DNA from: JBKHJZ01 sp046537875
GTDB taxonomy: Bacteria; Actinomycetota; Acidimicrobiia; Acidimicrobiales; VFJN01
Length of the DNA: 17,197 nt
Direction: 5' to 3'
NCBI GenBank assembly: GCA_046537875.1
Contig: JBKHJZ010000053.1
Span: forward strand, 1-17,197
Shown here: positions 7,752 through 14,583 of the stretch, piece by piece
Layout: every line of letters begins with the position of its first letter
Numbering within the stretch: position 1 is the first letter of the stretch
Translations under genes and position numbers: made by a program
Notes under the pieces: generated by a model
Database searches by the model: none
What the model was told of the DNA's origin: nothing
Seen by the model: only the letters and a program-made list of their open reading frames with translations

Positions 7752-9396
7752 AGGCCAGGTTGGAGCTGCGGGGGTAGGCGTCGGCCGGATCGGTGAGGAC
7801 GTTGACCAGGTAGGGCACGCCGGACGCGAAGGCACGATCGAGCGCCGGGCCGATGCCGTCGGGCTCGGTCACCGTCTCGCCCGCACCGCCCAGCGCGTCC
7901 ACCACCCGGTCGTACCGGCACCCGGGCTGGAGGTCGGCCGCCACGTCGTAGCCGTAGAGCATCCGCATCGGGTGCTTCTCGAGGCCCCAGATGCCGTTGT
8001 TGCCCACCACCATCACCACCGGCAGCCGGTGGCGCACCAGCGTGTCCACGTCCATGAGCGAGAACCCGGCCGCCCCGTCGCCCAGCAGCGCCACCACCTG
8101 GCGGTCGGGGTGCGCCACCCGGGCGGCCATCGCGTAGCCCATCCCGGTCCCCAGGCACCCGTAGGGCCCGCTGTCGAGCCAGCACCCCGGCCGGTGCACG
8201 GGCACGAACCGACCGGCGTACGAGACGAAGTCGCCCCCGTCGCACACCACGACGGCATCGCGGTCGAGCCGGGCGGTCAGCTCGCCGTAGACGCGAGGGG
8301 GCACGATCGGCGACGCATCGGACGCCAGCAGCGCCCGGTCGGCCTCGGCCGCCCCCGCCTCGGCCTCGCGCACCCGGGCGATCCACGGCTCGTGGTCGGT
8401 GCGCCGGCCCTCGTGCCCGGCCAGGCCGGCCAGCGCCGTGCGCAGGTCGCCTGCGAGCGTCAGCGCGTCGGCGTGCCCGGCCGCACCCTCGGCGCTGTCG
8501 ACCACGTGCACCACGGTGGCGTCGCCGAACGACCCGAACGAGAGCCGGAAGTCGAGCGGCGTGCCCACCACGACCACCAGGTCGGCCTCGCTCTTCATCA
8601 GTCCCCGGGTGCGGCTGGCGGCCAGCGGGTGGTCGGCCGGCAGGCAGCCGCGCCCCTGCCCGTTGGTGAACGTCGGCACCCCCAGGTGCTCCACCGCCGC
8701 GACCAGCTCGGCCTCTGCGCCCGCCCACCACACGTCGCTGCCGGCCACGAGCATGGGCCGCTCGGCGGTGGCGATCATCGTCGCCACCTTCCGCACGATG
8801 TCGGGGTCGGGCTCCGCGGCGGCCGGCTCGACCGGATCGGGGACGGGGGCGCCCCCCTGGGCGAACACCACGTCGAGCGGGAAGTCGACGAACACCGGGC
8901 CCCGGTGGGGCGTGAGCGCCGCAACGGTGGCCTCGTGCACCACGGTGGGGATCTCCTCCACCGTGCCGACGGTGCGGGCGACCTTGGTCACGGGCGCCAG
9001 CAGGGGCACGTGGTCGAGCTCCTGCAGCGACCCCGCTCCCCACCGTCCCTGCGGGGCCCGCCCGCCCAGCACCACCACCGGTGAGCCGTTGAAGCGAGCC
9101 TGGGTGACGGCCGAGACGCCGTTGGTGACCCCCGGGCCGGCCGTGAGCACGGCGAGGCCGGGGCGCCGGGTGAGCCGAGCCAGCCCCTCGGCGGCGAAGG
9201 TGGCGGCCTGCTCGTGGCGGACGTCGACGATGCGTGTGGTGGGCTCGCGCTGTGCCGCGGCGTCGTAGAAGGGGAACACGTGCCCGCCCGAGAGCGTGAA
9301 CAGGGTGTCGACCCCGAAGCCACGCAGCGTCGCGAGCGCGAGCGCACCGCCGTGGTCGGTGGTGACGGCCGGTGCGGCGGTGGGGTGCGATGCCAT
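7750..9396 (-). CDS. ilvG: Thiamine-diphosphate enzyme, acetolactate synthase-like (IlvG type)
   Basis: This is a 548-residue ThDP enzyme of the acetolactate synthase / 2-hydroxyacyl-CoA lyase superfamily. The N-terminal Pyr domain has the catalytic Glu62 in VRHEQAA and the loop LTAGPGVTNG. The C-terminal PP domain has the Mg-ThDP motif from GDG (439-441) to NN (466-467). The segments TLSGGHVFPFYD, GSLQELDHVP, PGCWLDSG, GNNGIWGLEKHP and the C-terminal YPRSSNLA match my memory of mycobacterial IlvG (Rv1820 type), so I use that symbol for the subfamily. No regulatory subunit (ilvN/ilvH) or ilvC is nearby, so a role in branched-chain amino acid synthesis is not supported by context; a 2-hydroxyacyl-CoA lyase-like or other carboligase role is possible. 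The start at ATG 9396 fits the family N-terminus; the open frame upstream to 10626 is a shadow. It is the second gene after a glycosyltransferase, with a 17-nt gap. Confidence 0.9.
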   Translation of the reverse strand: MASHPTAAPAVTTDHGGALALATLRGFGVDTLFTLSGGHVFPFYDAAAQREPTTRIVDVRHEQAATFAAEGLARLTRRPGLAVLTAGPGVTNGVSAVTQARFNGSPVVVLGGRAPQGRWGAGSLQELDHVPLLAPVTKVARTVGTVEEIPTVVHEATVAALTPHRGPVFVDFPLDVVFAQGGAPVPDPVEPAAAEPDPDIVRKVATMIATAERPMLVAGSDVWWAGAEAELVAAVEHLGVPTFTNGQGRGCLPADHPLAASRTRGLMKSEADLVVVVGTPLDFRLSFGSFGDATVVHVVDSAEGAAGHADALTLAGDLRTALAGLAGHEGRRTDHEPWIARVREAEAGAAEADRALLASDASPIVPPRVYGELTARLDRDAVVVCDGGDFVSYAGRFVPVHRPGCWLDSGPYGCLGTGMGYAMAARVAHPDRQVVALLGDGAAGFSLMDVDTLVRHRLPVVMVVGNNGIWGLEKHPMRMLYGYDVAADLQPGCRYDRVVDALGGAGETVTEPDGIGPALDRAFASGVPYLVNVLTDPADAYPRSSNLA

Positions 9397-9413
9397 GCGC
9401 GCCAGGCAGTCTG

Positions 9414-10964
9414 TCAGCGGGTGCTGCGGCGTGCCCAGCCGGTCCGGTGCGCCGCCTGGTCCCTGGCCCGGGCGTAGACCTCCTCGAGGGCCTCGACGCG
9501 CCCGGCCCACGAGAGGTTGGCCTGCGCGTACGCGAGCGCCGCGCTGCCCCGCTCGGCGATCTCCTCCGGCCGCTCGGTCATCTCCACCAGCACGTCGACG
9601 AGCGCATCCTCGTCGTCGGGCGGGACCAGCCAACCGGTGGGCCGGGCGGGGTCGACGTTGACCATGAAGGGGAAGCCCCCGCTGGTGGTGCCGACCACGG
9701 GCAGCCCGACCGCCATGGCCTCGAGCGCCGACTGCGGGTAGGCGTCGTCGACCGACGGCATCACCAGCGCATCGCACGCGGCCAGACCGCCCGGGAGATC
9801 GTCGTGGCCCCGCCAGCCGGCGAAGAACACACCGCGCGCACCGGCGCGCCGGGCCACCGTGACGGGGTGCTCGTCCTCCCACTCCCCGGGATGCCCGCCC
9901 CAGACGACCAGGGACACCGGGCGCTCGGCCCGCCGCTCGGCGCGGGCGAACGCCCGCACGAGCAGCGGCAGCCGCTTGGCCGACGTGAAGCGGGCGACCG
10001 TGATCAGCACCAGGGCGTCGCCCTCGGGGCCGAGCAACCGGTCGAGGTCGTCCTCGCCGTAGGCGACCGACCCGACGACCCCGCTCTCGTCCCAGCCCTG
10101 CGGGGCCTCGACCAGCCACCGTCGCAAGCTCACGCGGCGCTCCCGCGGGCTGACCGACCGGGGACGGAACCGCGAGACGTCCACGCCGTTGGGGACGACC
10201 GAGATCCGCTCCGGATCGGTCCCGAGAACCTCCGCTGCGAGCCCGCGGCCGGCGGGCGAGACGACCACCACGTGGTCCGCAGCCTGCGCCTGGTGGCGGA
10301 ACCGGTCGCGCCACGCCTCGCCGTGCCGCCACCGTTCCCATCGCGTCGCCTGCAGGAGCGCGTGCTGCCGCTCGTCCAGCCGGCGGTGACCGTCGGGGTT
10401 CGTCCGGACCCACTCGGCCATGCCGGCGAGCGAGGTGCCCACGGCACGGGCCACCGCGACCCGTTCGTCCACCGCCTCGACGAACGCCGTCTCGGTGCCG
10501 TGGAGGTGGGCCACCACCGCGACCCGCGGCCAGAGCCGGGCCACCAGGTCGTGCTGCGGGGTCAGGTGGTGCAGGTGGAACACGTGCGCGTGGTCTGCCC
10601 CGGCGGCGCGGAACGTCGGTTCCCACACCGCCGCCAGGTGCTCCCCCCGCTCCGGGGGCACGGCGGCGAACACGGGATCGGGGGCGTCCTCCCTGTCCTC
10701 GTACGATGGATGCATCGGCACGGGCCCAGCGCTCGCTCCCGCACGCGCCACAGCGCGTGCCACCCGGCTCCCGCGGATCGCGGGTGAGTAGTCGAGGTGG
10801 TGCACGCGGGAGCCGGCGAAGAAGGTGGGGGCGTAGGTGTCCTCACCGGGTACACCCAGAGAGCCGGTCACCAGCGAGACCGGCCAGCCTGCGTCGGACA
10901 GGGCCGACGACAGGTAGCGCGTGACCTGAGCCGACCCGCCGCGGGGGTAGAACAGCAAGCCCAT
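9414..10964 (-). CDS. GT4-family glycosyltransferase
   Basis: This is a 516-residue retaining glycosyltransferase with the two-Rossmann GT-B fold. The N-terminal glycine-rich acceptor-side loop is FYPRGGSAQVTRYL (5-18). The linker ISVVPNGVDVSRF (254-266) precedes the donor domain, which has ARFTSAKRLP (Arg325, Lys330) and MPSVDDAYPQSALEAMAVG. In the usual E-x7-E donor motif the first acid is Asp407, with Glu415 as the second. An Arg/Trp-rich stretch and insertion (about 270-318) separate the domains. No membrane segment is visible, so it is probably cytosolic or peripheral. AGAGGG 9 nt before the ATG at 10964 supports this start; a GTG at 10985 would restore a fuller first beta strand (RIVMGLLF) but lacks a ribosome-binding site. 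It probably shares a transcript with the IlvG-like gene and is divergent from the MBL/Rieske gene. The sugar donor and acceptor are unknown. Confidence 0.9.
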   Translation of the reverse strand: MGLLFYPRGGSAQVTRYLSSALSDAGWPVSLVTGSLGVPGEDTYAPTFFAGSRVHHLDYSPAIRGSRVARAVARAGASAGPVPMHPSYEDREDAPDPVFAAVPPERGEHLAAVWEPTFRAAGADHAHVFHLHHLTPQHDLVARLWPRVAVVAHLHGTETAFVEAVDERVAVARAVGTSLAGMAEWVRTNPDGHRRLDERQHALLQATRWERWRHGEAWRDRFRHQAQAADHVVVVSPAGRGLAAEVLGTDPERISVVPNGVDVSRFRPRSVSPRERRVSLRRWLVEAPQGWDESGVVGSVAYGEDDLDRLLGPEGDALVLITVARFTSAKRLPLLVRAFARAERRAERPVSLVVWGGHPGEWEDEHPVTVARRAGARGVFFAGWRGHDDLPGGLAACDALVMPSVDDAYPQSALEAMAVGLPVVGTTSGGFPFMVNVDPARPTGWLVPPDDEDALVDVLVEMTERPEEIAERGSAALAYAQANLSWAGRVEALEEVYARARDQAAHRTGWARRSTR

Positions 10965-11136
10965 GACGATGCGCCCTCTGACCACCCGAACGACACTACG
11001 GCGGGACCCGCCCGTCCACGCCACCGCGTGGCGGCACCGGTTCAGGGGGTGCTCCGGTGGCTCGCGGGCCACGTGCTTAAATCGCGGGCGTTCGCGTCGC
11101 TCCTGCGCATCGATCGTCCGAAAGTGAGAGGCCGGC
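10965..11136. promoter_or_regulatory. Divergent promoter region between GT4 and MBL/Rieske genes
   Basis: This 172-nt divergent gap must hold both start regions. Visible elements are a 6-bp inverted repeat with a 3-nt loop (CGCCAC 11019-11024, GTGGCG 11028-11033), a CACGTG hexamer (11070-11075), and an AT-rich TTAAAT (11077-11082) that could serve as a -10 element for the rightward gene 54 nt upstream of its ATG. No convincing -35 accompanies it. Confidence 0.35.
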
Positions 11137-12777
11137 ATGCGGATCACGTCAATCGGTCACGCGGGCCTCTTCATCGAGACGAAGGACGCGAGCATCCTCT
11201 GCGACCCGTGGTTCAACCCGGCCTACTTCGCCTCGTGGTTCCCGTTCCCCGACAACAGCGACATCGACGTCGAGGCGATCTCGAATCCGGACTACCTCTA
11301 CGTGTCGCACCTGCACCACGACCACTTCGACCCCACCTTCCTGCGCGACCACGTCTCCAAGGACACCACGGTCCTCCTCCCCGACTATCCGATCGACCTC
11401 CTCGAGCGGGCGCTGGTCGACCTGGGGTTCGAGCGGTTCGCGAGGACGCGCAACGCCGAGCCGCTCGAGCTCGACCACGGGTTGCGCATACTGATCGTGG
11501 CGCTCACCGCACCGACCGACGGCCCGATCGGCGACTCGGGCCTCGCCGTCGACGACGGTGAGGTCCGCATCTTCAACCAGAACGACTCGCGGCCCATCGA
11601 CCTCGGGCCCCTCCACGAGTTCGGGGCCTATGCCGGCCACTTCCTCCAGTACTCGGGGGCCATCTGGTACCCGATGGTGTACGAGCTGCCCGAGCCGGCG
11701 AAGCGCCAGCTCGGGCGGACGAAGCGGGCGAACGGGATGGGCCGGGCCAGGCGCTACATCCAGCAGCTCGGGGCGTCGTTCGTGTTCCCCTTCGCCGGGC
11801 CGCCCGCGTTCCTCGACGACGACCTGTACGCGTTCAACGACACCACCCGCGACGACGCGAACGTGTTCCCCGATCAGACCGTGTTCCTCGAGGAGCTGCG
11901 GGCGGCGGGCATCGACAACGGCCGGCTGATCGTGTCGGGCTCGGTGATCACGCTCGATGCGCGCGGCTGCGACATCGAGCACCCCGCCCCCGACGACGAG
12001 ATCGAGGCGATCTTCACGCAGAAGGAGCGCTACCTGCGCGCCTACCAGGCGCGCCAGCGCACCAGGATCGAGCTCGAACGCAAGTCGTGGCCGCAGGGCG
12101 AGGTCGACGACCTCGTCGGCGCGCTCCGCGACTGGTGGGAGCCGCTGCTCCGGGACGCCGACATGACGTGCGCCGGCGTCAACGGGCGGGTGCTGATCGA
12201 GGCCGACGACGAGCCGATCCTGATCGACTTCCTCGACCGCCGGGTGCACCGCTGGGACGGCGAGCCGGTGCGGTACCGGTTCCGCGTCCAGCGCGCGCTC
12301 GTGGAGTCCTGCGTGCTCCGCCACGTCGAGGACTGGGTCAACGAGCTCTTCCTCTCCTGCCGCTTCACCGCCCGCCGCGAGGGCCCGTTCAACGAGTACG
12401 TCTACAACTTCTTCAAGTCGCTCTCGCCGGAGAGGATGCGACACACCGAGGCCTACTACCGCGAGCACCGGTCGGTGGAGGAGCTCGTGCGGTTCGACGG
12501 CTACCTGGTGCAACGGCACTGCCCGCATCTCAGCGCCGACCTCTCGCGGTTCGGGGAGGTCGACGACGGCGTGCTCACCTGCACCATGCACGGATGGCAG
12601 TTCGACCTGGCGACCGGCGAATGCCTCACATCCAACGACCGGCACCTGCACACCCAGCGGGTGGACGGCCCCGCGCCCAGCGACGGCCCCGCGCCCAGCG
12701 ACACCGGGGCGCCCACCAACGGCGAGACGCCCACCGACGGCGAAACCGAGCCGACCGCCAGGAGGATGCGCGGATAG
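11137..12777 (+). CDS. Metallo-beta-lactamase-fold/Rieske [2Fe-2S] fusion, NamH-like hydroxylase candidate
   Basis: The 546-residue protein joins an N-terminal metallo-beta-lactamase fold (start MRITSIGHAGLFIE, metal motif HLHHDH at 58-63) to a C-terminal Rieske domain with ligands Cys462-x-His464 and Cys482-x2-His485 (HCPH, CTMHGW). This pairing is known from CMP-Neu5Ac hydroxylase and, in MBL-then-Rieske order and at similar length, from mycobacterial NamH, which converts UDP-N-acetyl- to UDP-N-glycolyl-muramic acid. I therefore infer a sugar-nucleotide N-acetyl hydroxylase, probably acting on UDP-MurNAc in the cytosol. The match is by architecture and memory, so the symbol namH is withheld. 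GAGAGG 5 nt before the ATG fixes the start. The last ~35 residues are a low-complexity Gly/Pro/Ser/Thr tail from tandem 18-nt repeats. It is divergent from the GT4 gene. Confidence 0.85.
   Translation: MRITSIGHAGLFIETKDASILCDPWFNPAYFASWFPFPDNSDIDVEAISNPDYLYVSHLHHDHFDPTFLRDHVSKDTTVLLPDYPIDLLERALVDLGFERFARTRNAEPLELDHGLRILIVALTAPTDGPIGDSGLAVDDGEVRIFNQNDSRPIDLGPLHEFGAYAGHFLQYSGAIWYPMVYELPEPAKRQLGRTKRANGMGRARRYIQQLGASFVFPFAGPPAFLDDDLYAFNDTTRDDANVFPDQTVFLEELRAAGIDNGRLIVSGSVITLDARGCDIEHPAPDDEIEAIFTQKERYLRAYQARQRTRIELERKSWPQGEVDDLVGALRDWWEPLLRDADMTCAGVNGRVLIEADDEPILIDFLDRRVHRWDGEPVRYRFRVQRALVESCVLRHVEDWVNELFLSCRFTARREGPFNEYVYNFFKSLSPERMRHTEAYYREHRSVEELVRFDGYLVQRHCPHLSADLSRFGEVDDGVLTCTMHGWQFDLATGECLTSNDRHLHTQRVDGPAPSDGPAPSDTGAPTNGETPTDGETEPTARRMRG
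12667..12744 (+). repeat. Tandem 18-nt repeats encoding the disordered C-terminal tail
   Basis: A perfect 18-nt tandem duplication, GGCCCCGCGCCCAGCGAC (12667-12684 and 12685-12702), is followed by a second, imperfect 18-nt pair (12709-12726 and 12727-12744, 15 of 18 identical). Both keep the frame and encode GPAPSD twice, then APTNGE/TPTDGE. This suggests recent replication-slippage growth of the protein tail. Confidence 0.85.
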
Positions 12778-12800
12778 GAACGTCGGCTTGGCTCTTGGTG

Positions 12801-12828
12801 GTCACCGGTCACCGAGCCTGCCGGTGAC
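12801..12828. terminator. Stem-loop between convergent genes
   Basis: In the 60-nt gap between the convergent MBL/Rieske gene and the small Arg-rich gene, GTCACCGG (12801-12808) pairs perfectly with CCGGTGAC (12821-12828) across a 12-nt loop. The location suits a bidirectional transcript end. There is no T-tract, as is common in very GC-rich genomes. Confidence 0.4.
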
Positions 12829-12837
12829 GTGCGCTCG

Positions 12838-13209
12838 TCAGCGGTCGCTCACCTCGGCGAGCAGGGCGGTGGCCTGGCCGACCAGGTCCTCCGACCGTGC
12901 CAGCCCGTCACCGACGGGCTGCCGGCCATCTTCCCTGCCGCCGTTCATGGCCGGCCCCGGCGGCGCCACCCGCCGGCGGCGCCCGCCACCCGTCGGGACC
13001 GCCCGGCTCCCGAGCCGGCGCCGGCCACGGAACCGGCGACGACGGGTGGGGTGCAGCCGGCCGCTCACCGGCAGCGCCCCACTGCCGCCGAGCGGGCCGA
13101 CCGTCACGCGTGCGTCGAGCGTGAGGAGGCCGAGGCCGAGGAGGCGGGCATGGATGCGGCCAGCGATGAGGAGCTCACCACCTCCGGCGTCACTGCCGGT
13201 GGCCGCCAT
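12838..13209 (-). CDS. Small Arg-rich hypothetical protein with a GvpA/J-like N-terminal segment
   Basis: I do not recognise this 123-residue product as a whole. Residues 14-38 (LIAGRIHARLLGLGLL then TLDARVTV) resemble, without gaps, the beta-hairpin core of gas-vesicle GvpA/GvpJ proteins (pattern VIAGDI...LLTI..R). The preceding GvpA helix and LDKG turn and the following SVDK helix are absent. Residues 52-85 are Arg/Gly/Pro-rich, and the last ~35 residues look like an amphipathic helix. GGAG 6 nt before the ATG supports the start, which overlaps the end of the 68-residue gene by 20 nt, so translation may be coupled. Third codon positions are strongly G/C, as in neighbouring genes. It may be a degenerate gas-vesicle-family protein, an unrelated small protein, or a non-functional frame; the C-terminal half is the least certain. 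Confidence 0.5.
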   Translation of the reverse strand: MAATGSDAGGGELLIAGRIHARLLGLGLLTLDARVTVGPLGGSGALPVSGRLHPTRRRRFRGRRRLGSRAVPTGGGRRRRVAPPGPAMNGGREDGRQPVGDGLARSEDLVGQATALLAEVSDR

Positions 13210-13396
13210 CCTCGGCTCCGGACCGGTCCCGGACGGTCGACACGACCGCGCTGGCCGTGGTCAACCCCACGAGCGTCGCCGCACCCGCCACGGCGCCGCG
13301 GACCGCGCTGCCGGTCCTCATCGTCTTGCCGACGGCCCTCGCCACGCCGACGGCCCGAGCCATGTTGCTCGGTGGCTTTCTCCGGAGCAGTGCCAT
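13190..13396 (-). CDS. 68-residue single-span membrane protein
   Basis: This is a small protein of unknown family. A basic N-terminus (LLRRKPP; several Arg/Lys up to residue 33) precedes one hydrophobic Ala/Val/Gly stretch at about 34-53 and a short polar tail. The charge pattern predicts an N-inside topology, although the segment is Ala/Gly-rich and could instead be an amphipathic surface-binding helix. The reading is supported by a strong ribosome-binding site (AAGGGAGG, 5 nt before the ATG) and by its position one base after the stop of the coiled-coil gene. Its 3' end overlaps the next gene by 20 nt. The arrangement argues for a co-translated three-gene set. No function can be assigned. 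Confidence 0.7.
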   Translation of the reverse strand: MALLRRKPPSNMARAVGVARAVGKTMRTGSAVRGAVAGAATLVGLTTASAVVSTVRDRSGAEDGGHRQ

Positions 13397-13397
13397 G

Positions 13398-14378
13398 TCA
13401 GCCTCCCTTCGTCGCCGCCGGGCGGCTCGCCCGCCGGAGCGCCTTCACGAGCTCCGCCTTGGTCATCGACGTGCGGCTCTCGATCCCTCTCTCGGCCGCC
13501 CGGGACCGCAGCTCCGCCTTCGTGAGGCGTTCCAGGGCCTCGCCGTTGCCGGCGCCGTTGCCTCCCTCGACCTCGGCACGGGCCACGTCGGCCAGGTGCC
13601 GGGCCTCGTCGACCCGCTGGCGCGACCGGGACGCCAGCCGCTCGGCCTCCTGCCTCGCCTCGGTGGCGGCGTTCCTGGCCAGTCCCGCCGCCTGCTCGGC
13701 GAGCTCGCGGGCGCGGACGAGCGCGGCGCTGGCCTCGTCGACGGCCTGCTGGGCCCGGTCACGTGCCTCCTCGGCGACCTCGCGGACGCTGGCTGCGCTC
13801 TGCTCGGCCGCCGCTCGCTCCTTGGCGACCATCTTGGCGACCACGCGGGCGCCCGCCTCGCGCTCCGCGGCGACGCGGACCTTGCCGCGCTCGATCGCGT
13901 TGCGGACGATCCGGGAGGCCCGCGCCTCGGCCGCCGCGACGTCGTCGTCGGCGATGCGTTGCGCCCGCTGCACGCGCGCCGCGACCTCGTCGCGCGCCGT
14001 GCGCTCGGCAGCCCGCGCCCGGCGGCTGATGTCGCGGGCGGCCCGCTGCGCGTCGTCCGCGGCGCTCTTGGCCTCCTCGGCCAGCTCGAGGGCGCGCTGC
14101 TCGGTCCGCTGGGCCTCGTCTGCCGCCTCGTGCGCCCGCCGCAGCACCGTCTCCACCGAGTTGTCGCCGCCGATCAGCGGCAGGGTCTCCCGGATCCGCC
14201 GGGCGGTGCCCCGGGCACCACCGGCGAGGTCACGCGCGGTCGACGAGGCGGCCCGGGTCCCGCCGGCACCGCCCGATTCGACGGCCGATCCGGCACGGGA
14301 CACCACCCATCTCGCGTTGTCCGGCAGTTCCCGCAGGCCGCTCGCGGCCTTCTCCCCCAACCAGCTCAACCTCGACAT
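13398..14378 (-). CDS. Ala-rich coiled-coil protein with C-terminal Rho_N/SAP-like module
   Basis: The 326-residue protein has a short N-terminal region (1-70, no signal peptide), then about 200 residues (74-270) of uninterrupted Ala/Arg/Glu-rich helix expected to form a long coiled coil. A Gly/Asn linker (271-279) follows, then a helix-turn-helix-like module at 282-316 (LTKAELRSRAAERGIE then MTKAELVKALRRA) resembling the Rho N-terminal/SAP fold, which often binds nucleic acid. The tail is basic. AGGGAG 7 nt before the ATG at 14378 sets the start; the frame stays open to 15200, but that is antisense to the ProA-like gene. It heads the three-gene cassette, with one base before the next start. 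A scaffold or chromosome/membrane tether is an inference. Coiled-coil proteins also accompany some gas-vesicle clusters, but I cannot claim homology. Confidence 0.82.
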   Translation of the reverse strand: MSRLSWLGEKAASGLRELPDNARWVVSRAGSAVESGGAGGTRAASSTARDLAGGARGTARRIRETLPLIGGDNSVETVLRRAHEAADEAQRTEQRALELAEEAKSAADDAQRAARDISRRARAAERTARDEVAARVQRAQRIADDDVAAAEARASRIVRNAIERGKVRVAAEREAGARVVAKMVAKERAAAEQSAASVREVAEEARDRAQQAVDEASAALVRARELAEQAAGLARNAATEARQEAERLASRSRQRVDEARHLADVARAEVEGGNGAGNGEALERLTKAELRSRAAERGIESRTSMTKAELVKALRRASRPAATKGG

Positions 14379-14583
14379 GGCAGCACTCCCTGGTCGTCGC
14401 GACGTCCGCCTTCTTCCCACCGCGCTCGGCGAGAAACGCCCCGTCGCCGCTCGGGCACCTCGGCGAGGGCCGGATCGGTTCCGGCCGCGGATGTGGTTGC
14501 TCAGCAACCGGATTCGCGACCGGAACGCGCGGCGGCCGGTGCGCCGGGCAGTCTCCACTCGGGAGCGGCCCCCGGGGTCTGCG
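14379..14583. promoter_or_regulatory. Divergent regulatory region with a 15-nt palindrome
   Basis: This is a 205-nt gap between the coiled-coil gene (leftward) and the ProA-like gene (rightward). It contains GGTTGCT-C-AGCAACC (14495-14509), a perfect 7-bp inverted repeat with a one-base centre. That is the form of a site for a dimeric regulator, placed to affect both directions. No convincing -35/-10 pairs are visible and no other structure stands out. Confidence 0.45.

Noticed and set aside
9397..10626. Upstream continuation of the IlvG-like frame (would give 958 aa)
   Set aside because: The extra sequence is Arg/Gly/Pro-rich and overlaps the real glycosyltransferase in another frame. The family N-terminus begins at ATG 9396.
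12829..14583. Upstream continuation of the ProA-like frame (would give 1086 aa)
   Set aside because: The added part is Ser/Ala/Arg-rich antisense of the coiled-coil gene. ProA-type homology begins only after 14584.
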